Position numbers and translations under genes: made by a program. DNA of 64,000 nt from Roseibium sp. MMSF_3412 (GTDB taxonomy: Bacteria; Pseudomonadota; Alphaproteobacteria; Rhizobiales; Stappiaceae), in assembly GCF_030733265.1 (NCBI RefSeq), contig NZ_JASHJI010000005.1, positions 62,001 to 126,000 on the forward strand, written 5' to 3'. Positions 46,533 to 54,361 of the stretch are shown here, in pieces. The notes below the pieces were generated by a model. That model was not told the origin of the DNA, did no database searches, and saw only the letters and a list, made by a program, of their open reading frames with translations. The first letter of the stretch is position 1, and every line of letters begins with the position of its first letter.

Positions 46533-46554
46533 CAGTAATGTAATAACATTACTG
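46533..46554. promoter_or_regulatory. Zur box
   Basis: Inverted arms CAGTAATGT (46533-46541) and ACATTACTG (46546-46554) around AATA. The core GTAATGT-AATA-ACATTAC closely matches the alphaproteobacterial Zur operator. It lies 21-42 bp upstream of the COG0523 start, so repression by Zur-Zn is expected. Confidence 0.88.
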
Positions 46555-46714
46555 GACAACATAGCCAGATTTGGATCTCGTACAAGTCACGTTTGCCGGG
46601 ATTGGAAAACTGCGAAGCGGCCCGGTGGAAAACCACAGGGAATGACGTCTGCGACGAAACGCTTGTGGATGCAGCTTCCGAATTGCGCCACTGTGCCGTC
46701 GACCATGAAACAGG

Positions 46715-47149
46715 GTGAGCATCGCTACGGGAGCAAACCGCTTGGCAGACCTTTCGGACGAAGCAAATCTGATCATTTTCGACGCCGACTGCATCTTTTG
46801 CTCCGGCTTTGCCCGGTTCATGGCAAAGCATGACAAGCAGGCAGAATTCCGCTTTGTAAGCGCCCGATCCGACCTGGGACAAAGGCTGTATGTGAAACAC
46901 GGCCTCGACCCCGATGCGCTAGAGACGAACATCGTGGTTCTGGATGGCCAGGCCTATACGAAAATGGCCTCGTTCGCCGCGTCCATGAGAAGCCTCGGCA
47001 CACCCTGGTCGCTTCTTGCCATTGTGAACCTCTTGCCGGTTTCCCTGGCGAACTGGATCTACGACCGGATCGCGCGAAACCGCTATGCCTTCGGCAAAAG
47101 ATCCTGTCCGCTCCCCTCCAGCGAACTGAAGGACCGGTTTATTGACTGA
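46715..47149 (+). CDS. DUF393 (DCC family) thiol-disulfide oxidoreductase-like protein
   Basis: About 144 residues from a GTG at 46715; a TTG at 46742 with GGGAGC 8 nt upstream is an alternative. The family motif DCIFCSGFARFMAKHD follows NLIIFDAD, giving the CxFC pair and DxDC pattern of DCC proteins. FVSARSDLGQRLYVKHGLD and RYAFGKRSCPLPSSEL are also typical. The redox partner is unknown. It overlaps the following DUF4166 gene by 8 nt. Confidence 0.82.
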   Translation: MSIATGANRLADLSDEANLIIFDADCIFCSGFARFMAKHDKQAEFRFVSARSDLGQRLYVKHGLDPDALETNIVVLDGQAYTKMASFAASMRSLGTPWSLLAIVNLLPVSLANWIYDRIARNRYAFGKRSCPLPSSELKDRFID

Positions 47150-47747
47150 CCGAACCGCTGCGGCTCTGACTTTCGCTTCCGGCACAGACGCCGATGATAC
47201 GCCGTGCCTGTTTCATCGGGCACTCGGAGCGCGTTTCGATGACCTGCCGCAAGCCGTTCGCGACCTTCACACGATCACGGACGAGAAGCGTTGGCAGGGC
47301 CGCGCAAGCGTGACACGCGGAAAGTCGGGGATCGGCAGCCTGATCTGCCGCATCGTCGGGTTTCCTCCCGAAGCAGTCGACATTCCGGTCTCCGTGACGA
47401 TCGAGCGCCGGGGCCACACGGAGGTCTGGTGCCGTGATTTCGGCGGCAACGCGTTCAAGTCCGTCCTGTGCCTGCGGGACACCGAACAACGCGGTCATAT
47501 CACCGAACGTTTCGGTGTCATGGCCTTCGACATTGACCTGCAACTGGAGGACGGGCGGCTGCACTTTCCCGTCTCGCGTGGCCGGATCCTGGGGCTACCG
47601 ATGCCAAGGGCGGTTCTACCGGTCAGTCAGGCAAGTGAATTCGAAACCGACGGCCATTTCCACTTCGACGTCCAGGTCTCCTTGCCGGGCGTTGGGGTTC
47701 TGGTGCGCTATCAGGGGCACCTGAGTCCGGTGCAATCTGACGTCTGA
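47142..47747 (+). CDS. DUF4166 domain protein
   Basis: 201 residues. The pattern LFHRALGARFDDLPQAVRDLHTITDEKRWQGRASVTRGKSGIGSLICRIVGFPPEAVDIPVSVTIER, then EVWCRDFGGNAFKSVL and FGVMAFDIDLQLEDGRLHFPVSRGRILGLPMPRAVLP, matches DUF4166 proteins, sometimes fused to membrane or NAD-binding domains. Function unknown. It is translationally coupled to the DUF393 gene. Confidence 0.82.
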   Translation: MTDRTAAALTFASGTDADDTPCLFHRALGARFDDLPQAVRDLHTITDEKRWQGRASVTRGKSGIGSLICRIVGFPPEAVDIPVSVTIERRGHTEVWCRDFGGNAFKSVLCLRDTEQRGHITERFGVMAFDIDLQLEDGRLHFPVSRGRILGLPMPRAVLPVSQASEFETDGHFHFDVQVSLPGVGVLVRYQGHLSPVQSDV

Positions 47748-47770
47748 TTGCAAGCGGCCGGGTAAATTAC

Positions 47771-47788
47771 ATTGTCTCTAGAGACAAT
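47771..47788. promoter_or_regulatory. 18-bp perfect palindrome upstream of pdxJ
   Basis: ATTGTCTCTAGAGACAAT is a perfect 18-bp dyad, 96 bp before the pdxJ ATG and 24 bp after the DUF4166 stop. No T tract follows, so it looks like a dimer-binding operator. The regulator is unknown. Confidence 0.55.
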
Positions 47789-47883
47789 TTCCTGTTTGAC
47801 TTCAATAGCTTTTGCAACAATTCTGCATCCTCGACCCAACTCCCTGAATCAAATTGTGAACCGTTTCAACCGGAACTTCAGCC

Positions 47884-48633
47884 ATGTCTGCCGTCTCTCG
47901 CCTGTCTGTCAATGTCAACGCCATTGCTATGCTGCGCAACAGGCGGGACCTGCCGTGGCCGAGCGTGACGGGGCTTGCCGCCATTGCGATGGAGGCCGGA
48001 GCAAAAGGCATCACGGTCCACCCGCGTCCCGACGAACGGCATATCCGCAAGGGCGACGTCTTTGATCTGGCCGAACTGATCGAGGATCGCTTCCCGAACA
48101 AGGAGCTGTGCCTTGAGGGATACCCATCCGAGGACTTTATGCGGCTTGTGGAAGAAGCAAGGCCTGAACAGGTCCTTTTCGTTCCGGACGACCCGGAGCA
48201 GTCGACCTCCGATCACGGGTGGGATTTCAGCGGTGACATCGGCCTTCTTGAGACGGCGATCGCAGCGTCAAAAGAATGGGCCATCAGCGTTTCCTTGTTC
48301 TGCGACCCTGATCCGGCTGTTCCCGAACATGCTGCACGGGTCGGTGCGGAACGGATCGAGATCTACACCGGCCCTTATGGAGCTTGTTACGATGACAAGG
48401 TCACGGCGGAACGGGAACTGGACCGCATCGCGCTGACGGCGTCCGCCGCCCGCGAATGCGGGCTCGGCGTGAATGCCGGTCACGACCTGACCGTTGAGAA
48501 CATCCCCGCCCTCATTGCCAGGGCGCCGTTTATCCGGGAAATGTCGATCGGACACGGCTTTACCGCCGAAGCTCTGATTTACGGGTTTGCCGAGAGCGTC
48601 AAGAGGTTCCGCAAAGCAATGGGTGAAGTCTGA
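47884..48633 (+). CDS. pdxJ: Pyridoxine 5'-phosphate synthase
   Basis: 249 residues, usual length. PdxJ signatures: RLSVNVNAIAMLRNRR, GAKGITVHPRPDERHIRKGDV (phosphate/aminoacetone phosphate site), LCLEGYPSEDF, VLFVPDDPEQSTSDHGWDF, GAERIEIYTGPYG and GLGVNAGHDLTVENI. It condenses 1-deoxyxylulose 5-phosphate with aminoacetone 3-phosphate in the DXP-dependent vitamin B6 route. The HD-domain gene begins at the next nucleotide after its stop. Confidence 0.94.
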   Translation: MSAVSRLSVNVNAIAMLRNRRDLPWPSVTGLAAIAMEAGAKGITVHPRPDERHIRKGDVFDLAELIEDRFPNKELCLEGYPSEDFMRLVEEARPEQVLFVPDDPEQSTSDHGWDFSGDIGLLETAIAASKEWAISVSLFCDPDPAVPEHAARVGAERIEIYTGPYGACYDDKVTAERELDRIALTASAARECGLGVNAGHDLTVENIPALIARAPFIREMSIGHGFTAEALIYGFAESVKRFRKAMGEV

Positions 48634-49218
48634 ATGCCCGATGCGCTTGCCCGTCAGGTCGCCTTCCTGCTTGAAGCCGACAAACTGAAGGACGTCGTTC
48701 GTCTCAACCAGCTTGCCAGCGGCACGCGAAGGGAAGGTACGGCTGAGCATTGCTGGCACGTCATCCTCCAGACGCTGACTTTCGCGGATCACGCCCCGGA
48801 CGGCACCGACATTCACCATGTGCTCAAGCTCCTGACCGTTCACGACCTCGTCGAGATCGATGCGGGAGATCACTGGGTGGACGACACCAACTACGAAGCC
48901 GTCAAGTCTCGGGAACACGCGGCGGCCGAACGCCTGTTCGCGCTGCTCCCGGAGACACAAGGGTCGGAATTCAAACATCTCTGGCTTGAATTTGAAGCCA
49001 ATGAAACGGCCGAAGCGCGTTTTGCAAATGCGATGGACGCCCTCCATCCGATGGTTCTGGTGTTCGCATCGGGCCTTGATGACCCGACCCATGCTCCGAT
49101 TTCCGTGGCTGACTTGCGCGAAACCAAGGAAGCCCGTCTCAGTCCCTTCCCGCAGCTCTGGGACTATGCCCAGAGCCTTCTGGATCAAGCCGTGAAAGCC
49201 GGCCGGCTGCTGCCTTGA
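48634..49218 (+). CDS. HD-domain phosphohydrolase (YfbR/HDDC2-like)
   Basis: 194 residues. The metal-binding HD pattern is present: His in GTAEHCWHVILQTL, the HD pair in LLTVHDLVEIDAGDHWVDD and downstream acidic residues. This matches small 5'-deoxynucleotidase-type HD proteins. The exact nucleotide substrate is not predictable. It is directly downstream of pdxJ, probably on the same message. Confidence 0.85.
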   Translation: MPDALARQVAFLLEADKLKDVVRLNQLASGTRREGTAEHCWHVILQTLTFADHAPDGTDIHHVLKLLTVHDLVEIDAGDHWVDDTNYEAVKSREHAAAERLFALLPETQGSEFKHLWLEFEANETAEARFANAMDALHPMVLVFASGLDDPTHAPISVADLRETKEARLSPFPQLWDYAQSLLDQAVKAGRLLP

Positions 49219-49271
49219 TCCGCTCCTCGACTGCCGCTTGAAGCGGTCCCGCCTGATAGAGGACTACCATA

Positions 49272-49895
49272 ATGTCGTTTGAACTCTGGCTTGTTTTCAT
49301 AGCCGTCTCTCTTTTACCTGCCATCAGTCCAGGCCCGGGCGTCATGCTCGCCATCAGCAACACGCTGCGCTTTGGAAGAAATGCGACACTTGCCTCGGCG
49401 ACGGGCAATGCCGCAGGCCTCGTTATCATCGGCTATGCGGTTGCCTTCGGCTTCGGCGCGCTGATGGCGACGTCTGCACTGGCATTCACCGTGCTGAAAT
49501 TCATCGGTGCGGCCTACCTGATCTATCTCGGTCTGAAGATCTGGCGCGACAAATCAGGCTTCCACGTAACTGACACCGGCCAGGCAATCGGCACGAGCGG
49601 GTGGAAACTGTTCCTGGAAGCTTTGCTTGTCTCCGTCACCAACCCGAAGGCGATCCTTGTGATCACCGCCCTCTTTCCGCAATTCATGCGTTCGGGAAGG
49701 ATCGACCTGCTGGAAATCAGCATCCTGTCGTTCACCTATGCAATCCTGTGCTTTGCCAACCATGCGTTTATCGCTTTCGCCGGCGGACACCTGCGCCGGT
49801 TCCTGACGTCTGCGAACCGCGCAAGATGGGTCCGGCGCATCACCGGCGGCTTGTTTGTCGGTTTCGGGTCCGCGTTGGCGACCGCGAGCCGCTAG
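49272..49895 (+). CDS. LysE/RhtB family amino acid exporter
   Basis: 207 residues, about six helices. Family pattern: PAISPGPGVMLAISNTLRFGRNATLASATGNAAGL, FIGAAYLIYLGLKIWRDKSG, LLVSVTNPKAILVITALFPQF, RRITGGLFVGFGSALATASR. It probably exports an amino acid or metabolite. Its last 56 bp overlap the convergent LysR gene, an unusually long coding overlap. Confidence 0.9.
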   Translation: MSFELWLVFIAVSLLPAISPGPGVMLAISNTLRFGRNATLASATGNAAGLVIIGYAVAFGFGALMATSALAFTVLKFIGAAYLIYLGLKIWRDKSGFHVTDTGQAIGTSGWKLFLEALLVSVTNPKAILVITALFPQFMRSGRIDLLEISILSFTYAILCFANHAFIAFAGGHLRRFLTSANRARWVRRITGGLFVGFGSALATASR

Positions 49896-50781
49896 GGTGC
49901 GGACCCGTCAGAAATTCCCGGAAGGCCTCGGCTGCTGGCGACGGTAAACGGTCCCGCATCAGACAGCGCAACGCAACCTGCCCGAAATCTGCGCCCGGAA
50001 GGATATTCAAGAGCCTGCCGGGCGCAAGATCTTCTGCAACAGCCGCTCGCGTGACAAGGGCGAAACCAAGCCCTTTCCGCGCCATGGCGATGGCCGCATC
50101 GCGATTGTTGATCTCGATGACCTGTTCCGAGATGAGCTGGAACATTTGCCCGCTATCCGCATCCTCAATGTCGATCCTCTCAACGCCATAGGCTTTCAGA
50201 AACGGAAGAGAGATCACGCGTTTGACGCCGGCTTCGCTGCTGATCTGCGGAACGGTTCTGGCGACGGCAACCAGCGGCAGCTGCTCAAAACCAGGTTCGG
50301 TTCTGCCCGGTGGTGCGTAAGCGGCGCGCACTGCCATGTCGAAAGAACTTCCTTTCAGACCGGTGACCTGATCGTTGGCCTCGATTTTGAACGCGACCTC
50401 CGGATGCACCTGCTGAAACGACGCGATGCGATCCGGCAGCCAATGCGCCGCCAGTTCGACAGGAAGCGTGATTGAGATTTTTCCGGAGACAGGCCGGTCC
50501 TGTGCGACAGTGTCGAGGGCCTTGCGCGCCGCCGACAGCATTTCTGTCACTGCAGCGTAAAGCTCCACGCCCGTCTGCGTCAGTTGCAGCTTGCGCGTCG
50601 TCCGCACGGCCAGCGTCACGTCGAGTTCGTCTTCAAGATCGGACAGAGCTTCTGAAACAACCGGAACGGAAACGTTGAGTTGCTCTGCCGCTCCACGAAT
50701 GGAGCCCGCTTCGGCAATCGCCGCGAAATAGGTCATGCGGCGCAGGGTCTGTGCGGACGGCAGATTATTTTTATTCGGCAT
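49840..50781 (-). CDS. LysR-family transcriptional regulator
   Basis: 313 residues. The HTH begins LRRMTYFAAIAEAGSIRGAAEQLNVSVPVVSEALSDLEDELDVTLAVRTTRKLQLTQTG. The effector domain (KISITLPVELAAHWLPDRIASFQQVHPEVAFKIEAND) resembles the CrgA/PecT-like branch. The Arg/Ser-rich C-terminal tail extends into the lysE-like gene. It is divergent from the SnoaL-like gene (about 90 bp between starts), its likely target. Confidence 0.88.
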   Translation of the reverse strand: MPNKNNLPSAQTLRRMTYFAAIAEAGSIRGAAEQLNVSVPVVSEALSDLEDELDVTLAVRTTRKLQLTQTGVELYAAVTEMLSAARKALDTVAQDRPVSGKISITLPVELAAHWLPDRIASFQQVHPEVAFKIEANDQVTGLKGSSFDMAVRAAYAPPGRTEPGFEQLPLVAVARTVPQISSEAGVKRVISLPFLKAYGVERIDIEDADSGQMFQLISEQVIEINNRDAAIAMARKGLGFALVTRAAVAEDLAPGRLLNILPGADFGQVALRCLMRDRLPSPAAEAFREFLTGPHPSGSRSPTRTRNRQTSRR

Positions 50782-50872
50782 AATCTAATATTCAATTCGT
50801 TTTTTCTACTCTACCGAATAATATCGATTGCACCCAGATTGCAAGCATTCTCACATTTGAAGGATGCACAAC

Positions 50873-51352
50873 ATGCTCACAACCTCTTTCAAGGCCACCC
50901 TCGCTGCGGGTTTTCTCGCAATCCTTTCTGCGGCAGCTGCTGCCGACGATCTGGACGTCGTCAAGTCATTCTATTCCGAACTGCTGACAACACCCGCCGA
51001 CGTGACCGCCGACCAGGTGCGCTCTGTCGTCTCGGAAGACTGGGTATCTGTTCCGACGCCGCGTGGTGGCGCCGGTGCAGAAGGATTTCACAAGACGCTG
51101 AAAGGTTTCGGCGCGATCATTCCCGACCTGAAATGGGAGCCGCAGGAGATCCTTCAGGACGGCAACCGTTTCATCGTGCGCGGCAAGGCCACGGGAACGC
51201 CGCAGGGTGCGTTTTTCGGGATCGATCCGGCAACGGGCAAGAGCTTTGAAATCATGTCGATCGACATACACACGGTCGAAAGCGGAAAGATCGTGAAGTC
51301 TTACCACGTGGAAGAGTGGGCCACCGCAATTCGCCAGTTGAAGGCCGACTAG
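50873..51352 (+). CDS. Secreted SnoaL-like (NTF2-fold) protein
   Basis: 159 residues from the ATG at 50873 (GAAGGA upstream) with signal peptide TSFKATLAAGFLAILSAAAAADD. The mature part is an ester-cyclase/SnoaL-like NTF2 fold: VVKSFYSELLTTPADVTADQVRSVVSEDWVSVPTP, GFHKTLKGFGAIIPDLKWEPQEILQDGNRFIVRGKATGTPQGAFFGIDPATGKSFEIMSIDIHTVESGKIVKSYHVEEW. A periplasmic location is expected. Its substrate is unknown. Confidence 0.85.
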   Translation: MLTTSFKATLAAGFLAILSAAAAADDLDVVKSFYSELLTTPADVTADQVRSVVSEDWVSVPTPRGGAGAEGFHKTLKGFGAIIPDLKWEPQEILQDGNRFIVRGKATGTPQGAFFGIDPATGKSFEIMSIDIHTVESGKIVKSYHVEEWATAIRQLKAD

Positions 51353-51415
51353 GCGAAATGCATCCGGCGGCCGCGCCAGATCGTGCGTGGCCGCCCGTTC
51401 CACAATCAGCTTTTG

Positions 51416-52024
51416 TCAGCTGCGCACTTTGCAGTCGAATGAGGTACCCTGCGGCCATTCCACCATGGCCTCGTCACCCTTGATCCAGAAAACGATACCG
51501 AAATTGCCGAGGTAGCGTGCGCCCGATCCCGTTGGTCCTTCGACAACAATTTCGGTGCTGTCGCCGCGTTCCAGACGTGCGGAAGGCGGTGTTGTCGGGA
51601 AATATGTTGCGACGATCTCGTCTGCCGGGTTGTCGTTGCACATGTAAAAGACCGGCTTCTGCCCCTCGATCAGCCCGTATTTCGCCGTGATCTCGGCAAT
51701 TCTGAATTCGTAATCCGATTTGATGCAGGCCAGTTCATCTTCCGCTTTCCAGCATTCGTCGCGGCCCTTGATCCAGCCGCGCTGATACGCCTTGAACTCC
51801 TTGAGTGCTGTATCCTTGTCCGCAAAGGTTTCGATCGCCGCAACCGCCTTGCCGTAGACATCGGCAAGGCTCCGGTCGAGTTCTGCCAGATCCTCGTTGG
51901 AGCAGATCAGTTCTTCCGCCGAGCTTTCCGCCTTGGCGCAATCAAAGGCAGGCTCGGCGGCAAGGGATGCACCCGCTGGCAAAATCAAAGCGGCAAGAAC
52001 GGGTCCCCAAAATGACAGGCGCAT
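51416..52024 (-). CDS. Secreted LprI-like/MliC-like protein (candidate lysozyme inhibitor)
   Basis: 202 residues with signal peptide ending ASLAAEPA. The first half is LprI-like: FDCAKAESSAEELICSNEDLAELDRSLADVYGKAVAAI, KAYQRGWIKGRDECWKAEDELACIKSDYEFRIAEI, with paired cysteines. The second half resembles MliC/PliC lysozyme inhibitors: VFYMCNDNPADEIVATYFPTTPPSARLERGDSTEIVVEGPTGSGARYLGNFGIVFWIKGDEAMVEWPQGTSFDCKVRS. It would protect periplasmic peptidoglycan from host or competitor lysozyme. Confidence 0.82.
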   Translation of the reverse strand: MRLSFWGPVLAALILPAGASLAAEPAFDCAKAESSAEELICSNEDLAELDRSLADVYGKAVAAIETFADKDTALKEFKAYQRGWIKGRDECWKAEDELACIKSDYEFRIAEITAKYGLIEGQKPVFYMCNDNPADEIVATYFPTTPPSARLERGDSTEIVVEGPTGSGARYLGNFGIVFWIKGDEAMVEWPQGTSFDCKVRS

Positions 52025-52157
52025 TTGTAAATCTCCTCCAATTGATCGGCATTTTCACACGTGCGGTTTTGCGGTCAATTGGCAGGTCTTACGAGACCTG
52101 ATACCTGCCATGATCTCCAAGAACAGCGAAGCGTCCGGCGCGAGAGCAACCGTCACG

Positions 52158-52508
52158 CTATTTTGGCGCCGAGTAGATTTTGCCATGCCTCTCAAGCTGG
52201 GCCAACGCATCCGGCCAGGAGGGTATCTCGTCCGAAGCATAACTCCAGGTCGTTCCCGTCGCGATTTTCGGAAACGCCTTGATCGCCTTTCGATGTGCGC
52301 CTCGATAAAGAAAGCGCTTCATGGCCGTCTCGCTCTCCCAGACTGTCAGCGTGTGGTGAACACCATTGCGTTTGAGCACGTCGGTAAGAACATTGCCGTC
52401 TGCATCCCTGGCCTGGTTGTAGCTCGGCATGGCATGGCGCCAGAACAGGAAAACGTGGAGCCAGTTCTTCAGGCGCAAACCTGTGACGGATACATGATAC
52501 CGAGCCAT
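52158..52508 (-). CDS. DUF3291-like hypothetical protein
   Basis: 116 residues starting MARYHVSVTGLRLKNWLHVFLFWRHAMPSYNQARDADGNVLTDVLKRNGVHHTLTVWESETAMKRFLYRGAHRKAIKAFPKI. The strand-helix arrangement and the TVWESETAMKRFL/GAHRKAIKAF segment resemble DUF3291/spheroidene-monooxygenase-like ferredoxin-fold proteins. The resemblance is moderate and the function unknown. Confidence 0.65.
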   Translation of the reverse strand: MARYHVSVTGLRLKNWLHVFLFWRHAMPSYNQARDADGNVLTDVLKRNGVHHTLTVWESETAMKRFLYRGAHRKAIKAFPKIATGTTWSYASDEIPSWPDALAQLERHGKIYSAPK

Positions 52509-52713
52509 TTCATCCCTCCTGCGATGAGAAATCTACGCGTCACGCTCAGGACCGGATTGGCTGAAAGGGACAAGGCTCGCATCTGACAGACAGTGTTTTG
52601 AAAGGTGTTTCGATACGCCATCCTGCGCGGGGAGAATTCGAACAATTTTGACGTCGTGTTTAAACCCGTTTTTACAATCTCCAGTTTAAGTCAGGTCCTG
52701 TTTGGAGTATCTG

Positions 52714-53178
52714 ATGTTTGCACTTTTCAACCCATGCTACGGCAAAATCGGCAGAAGGCACTGGTGGTTATCTCAGTTTGCAATTTTCTGTCTGGCGCTT
52801 GCTGGCCTGGCTGCCACAATTTTCCTCTTTGCAGATCTAACGGCGGAAGACGACGTCCGTAATCCAATGGAGAATGTCGGCCTGGCGGTGACGATCGTCG
52901 CGGCGATTTACATGAACCTGTGCACTTGCCTGAACAGGCTTCGCGATTCCGGCCGAACCGGGTTCTGGTATCTGAGTTTCCAGCTACCGACCGTCGGCAC
53001 CGGCCTGATGTTTTACTTTTGCGGGATTGAAAAGGCGCCAGGCAGGTTCAGATCGGACAATCCTCGTCCACCTGAAGACGCTTTCGTTCCGGTCTATCGG
53101 CCACCTGCCCAGCCACGCACGCAGTACAACGTTCCACCGCCGAGAGAATTCGGCCGAAGAAACCGCAACGCCGTCTGA
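52714..53178 (+). CDS. DUF805 family membrane protein
   Basis: 154 residues from the ATG at 52714 (GGAG 6 nt upstream; a TTG at 52702 is less likely). DUF805 features: KIGRRHWWLSQFAIFCLALAGLAATIFLF, then NRLRDSGRTGFWYLSFQLPTVGTGLMFYF, with three to four helices and a Pro/Arg-rich hydrophilic tail. Function unknown. It is convergent with the siderophore-interacting protein. Confidence 0.82.
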   Translation: MFALFNPCYGKIGRRHWWLSQFAIFCLALAGLAATIFLFADLTAEDDVRNPMENVGLAVTIVAAIYMNLCTCLNRLRDSGRTGFWYLSFQLPTVGTGLMFYFCGIEKAPGRFRSDNPRPPEDAFVPVYRPPAQPRTQYNVPPPREFGRRNRNAV

Positions 53179-53214
53179 GCGGCCGTGTGAACTGGTCAAG
53201 ACTTGCGCCGGGCC

Positions 53215-54030
53215 TCAGGCGGCTTCCGCACGCTTCATCTTCTGGTGCTCGTCCTCGACGAGACCGATCTTCCAGTAGCCGGAGATGTAGGTGTCCTTTT
53301 TTGGCACCTTGCGTTCGTTGTGAAGATAGTCCCGCAGCGACCGGATAACCGAACTCTCTCCGGCAATACAGGTCTGCAACACACCGCTGCGCCAGCCGAT
53401 CGACTTGATGAAATCGACCTGAGCGGTTGACGCTACATGCGCATCTTCGTGGATAAGCCACGTGACATCGATGCCTTCCGGCGCGGCGATGTCGCGAATG
53501 TCATCCTCGCAAGGCACTTCAAAAACGGCAATCCCCTGCGCCGCCGCAGGCATGGCCTCAAGCGTCGCTTCGACAATCGGCATGGCGGAAAGGTCGGCTG
53601 CCAGGAGGTACCAGTCGGCGTAAAACTCGGCGACCTTGGTCTGGCTCGGACCGAAGAAACCGAGGAAGGAACCGGGCCGGGCCGCTTGCGCCCAGCGCGT
53701 TGCCGGACCTTCGTCACCGTGAACCACGAAATCGATGTCGAGTTCAAGCTTGTCGGGCCTGTGTGATCTCACGGTGTAGGTCCTGACGGGATGGACTTTT
53801 TCGTCGGGACCGTCCGGCGCGAAATAGGCTTCGAATTCCTCACGGGTCTCACCATCGCGCGGCAAAACCAGCTTGCAATTCGCCCCCTCGTGTTTCGGCG
53901 GGAACCCCTCCAGGGCTGGCCCGGCGAAGGTGACGCGGAGAAGATGCGGGCTGAGCTGACACGTCGATTGAACAGTCAGAAAGCGCGGGCGCCGCTTTAA
54001 TCGCTTGAGCACGGAAGGACCTCCAAACAT
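53215..54030 (-). CDS. Siderophore-interacting flavoprotein (ViuB/SIP family)
   Basis: 271 residues from the ATG at 54030 (a TTG at 54045 is possible). The FAD-binding domain includes FAPDGPDEKVHPVRTYTVRSHRPDKLELDIDFVVHGDEGPATRWAQAARPGSFLGFFGPS, with the RTYTVR flavin motif. The C-terminal SIP domain includes WYLLAADLSAMPIVEATLEAM, FEVPCEDDIRD, VLQTCIAGESSVIRSLRDYLHNERKVPKKDTYISGYWKIG. It probably reduces ferric siderophores in the cytoplasm. No clear Fur box was seen upstream. Confidence 0.9.
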   Translation of the reverse strand: MFGGPSVLKRLKRRPRFLTVQSTCQLSPHLLRVTFAGPALEGFPPKHEGANCKLVLPRDGETREEFEAYFAPDGPDEKVHPVRTYTVRSHRPDKLELDIDFVVHGDEGPATRWAQAARPGSFLGFFGPSQTKVAEFYADWYLLAADLSAMPIVEATLEAMPAAAQGIAVFEVPCEDDIRDIAAPEGIDVTWLIHEDAHVASTAQVDFIKSIGWRSGVLQTCIAGESSVIRSLRDYLHNERKVPKKDTYISGYWKIGLVEDEHQKMKRAEAA

Positions 54031-54127
54031 GAATAACGAACTCAAGATTTAATCGACAACCGGTCGTTTTTGAAGGGGGGATTGTTCGATCGTGTGAAAC
54101 ACACCGTAACGCGCGGACGTCCCGAAC

Positions 54128-54153
54128 AAAAAAAGCCCGCCAAAAGGCGGGCT
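54128..54153 (-). terminator. Intrinsic terminator of the YHS gene transcript
   Basis: Read on the minus strand, an 8-bp perfect stem (AGCCCGCC/GGCGGGCT around a 4-nt loop, 54134-54153) is followed by seven T. It lies about 200 bp beyond the YHS gene stop, after the two large palindromes, and upstream of the siderophore-interacting gene. Confidence 0.85.
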
Positions 54154-54194
54154 GAAAAGTGTTGGGAGATAATGGCAGGTTGATTGAGGAACAC

Positions 54195-54270
54195 CTAGTC
54201 ACCTGGATCTGAAGTTCGACTCATTTTGCAGCGGGTTTCGAACGAACTTCAGATTCAATAAGGTGACTAG
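54195..54270. repeat. Large CTAG-bounded palindrome, copy 1
   Basis: 76 bp beginning CTAGTCACCT and ending AAGGTGACTAG, with inner complementary arms ATCTGAAGTTCG and CGAACTTCAGAT. The copy at 54284-54361 has the same plan but different outer-arm sequence. Confidence 0.85.
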
Positions 54271-54283
54271 CCAGTCCATGTCT

Positions 54284-54361
54284 CTAGTGCGGTTTACGAA
54301 TTTGAAGTTCGCTTCAGAGACTGCTGGAGCAATGATGCGAACTTCAAATTCACCGCACTAG
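54284..54361. repeat. Large CTAG-bounded palindrome, copy 2, overlapping the YHS stop codon
   Basis: 78 bp beginning CTAGTGCGGT and ending ACCGCACTAG, with inner arms GAATTTGAAGTTCGC and GCGAACTTCAAATTC. The terminal CTAG contains the TAG stop of the YHS gene, so the element forms the immediate 3' end of that gene. Confidence 0.85.
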
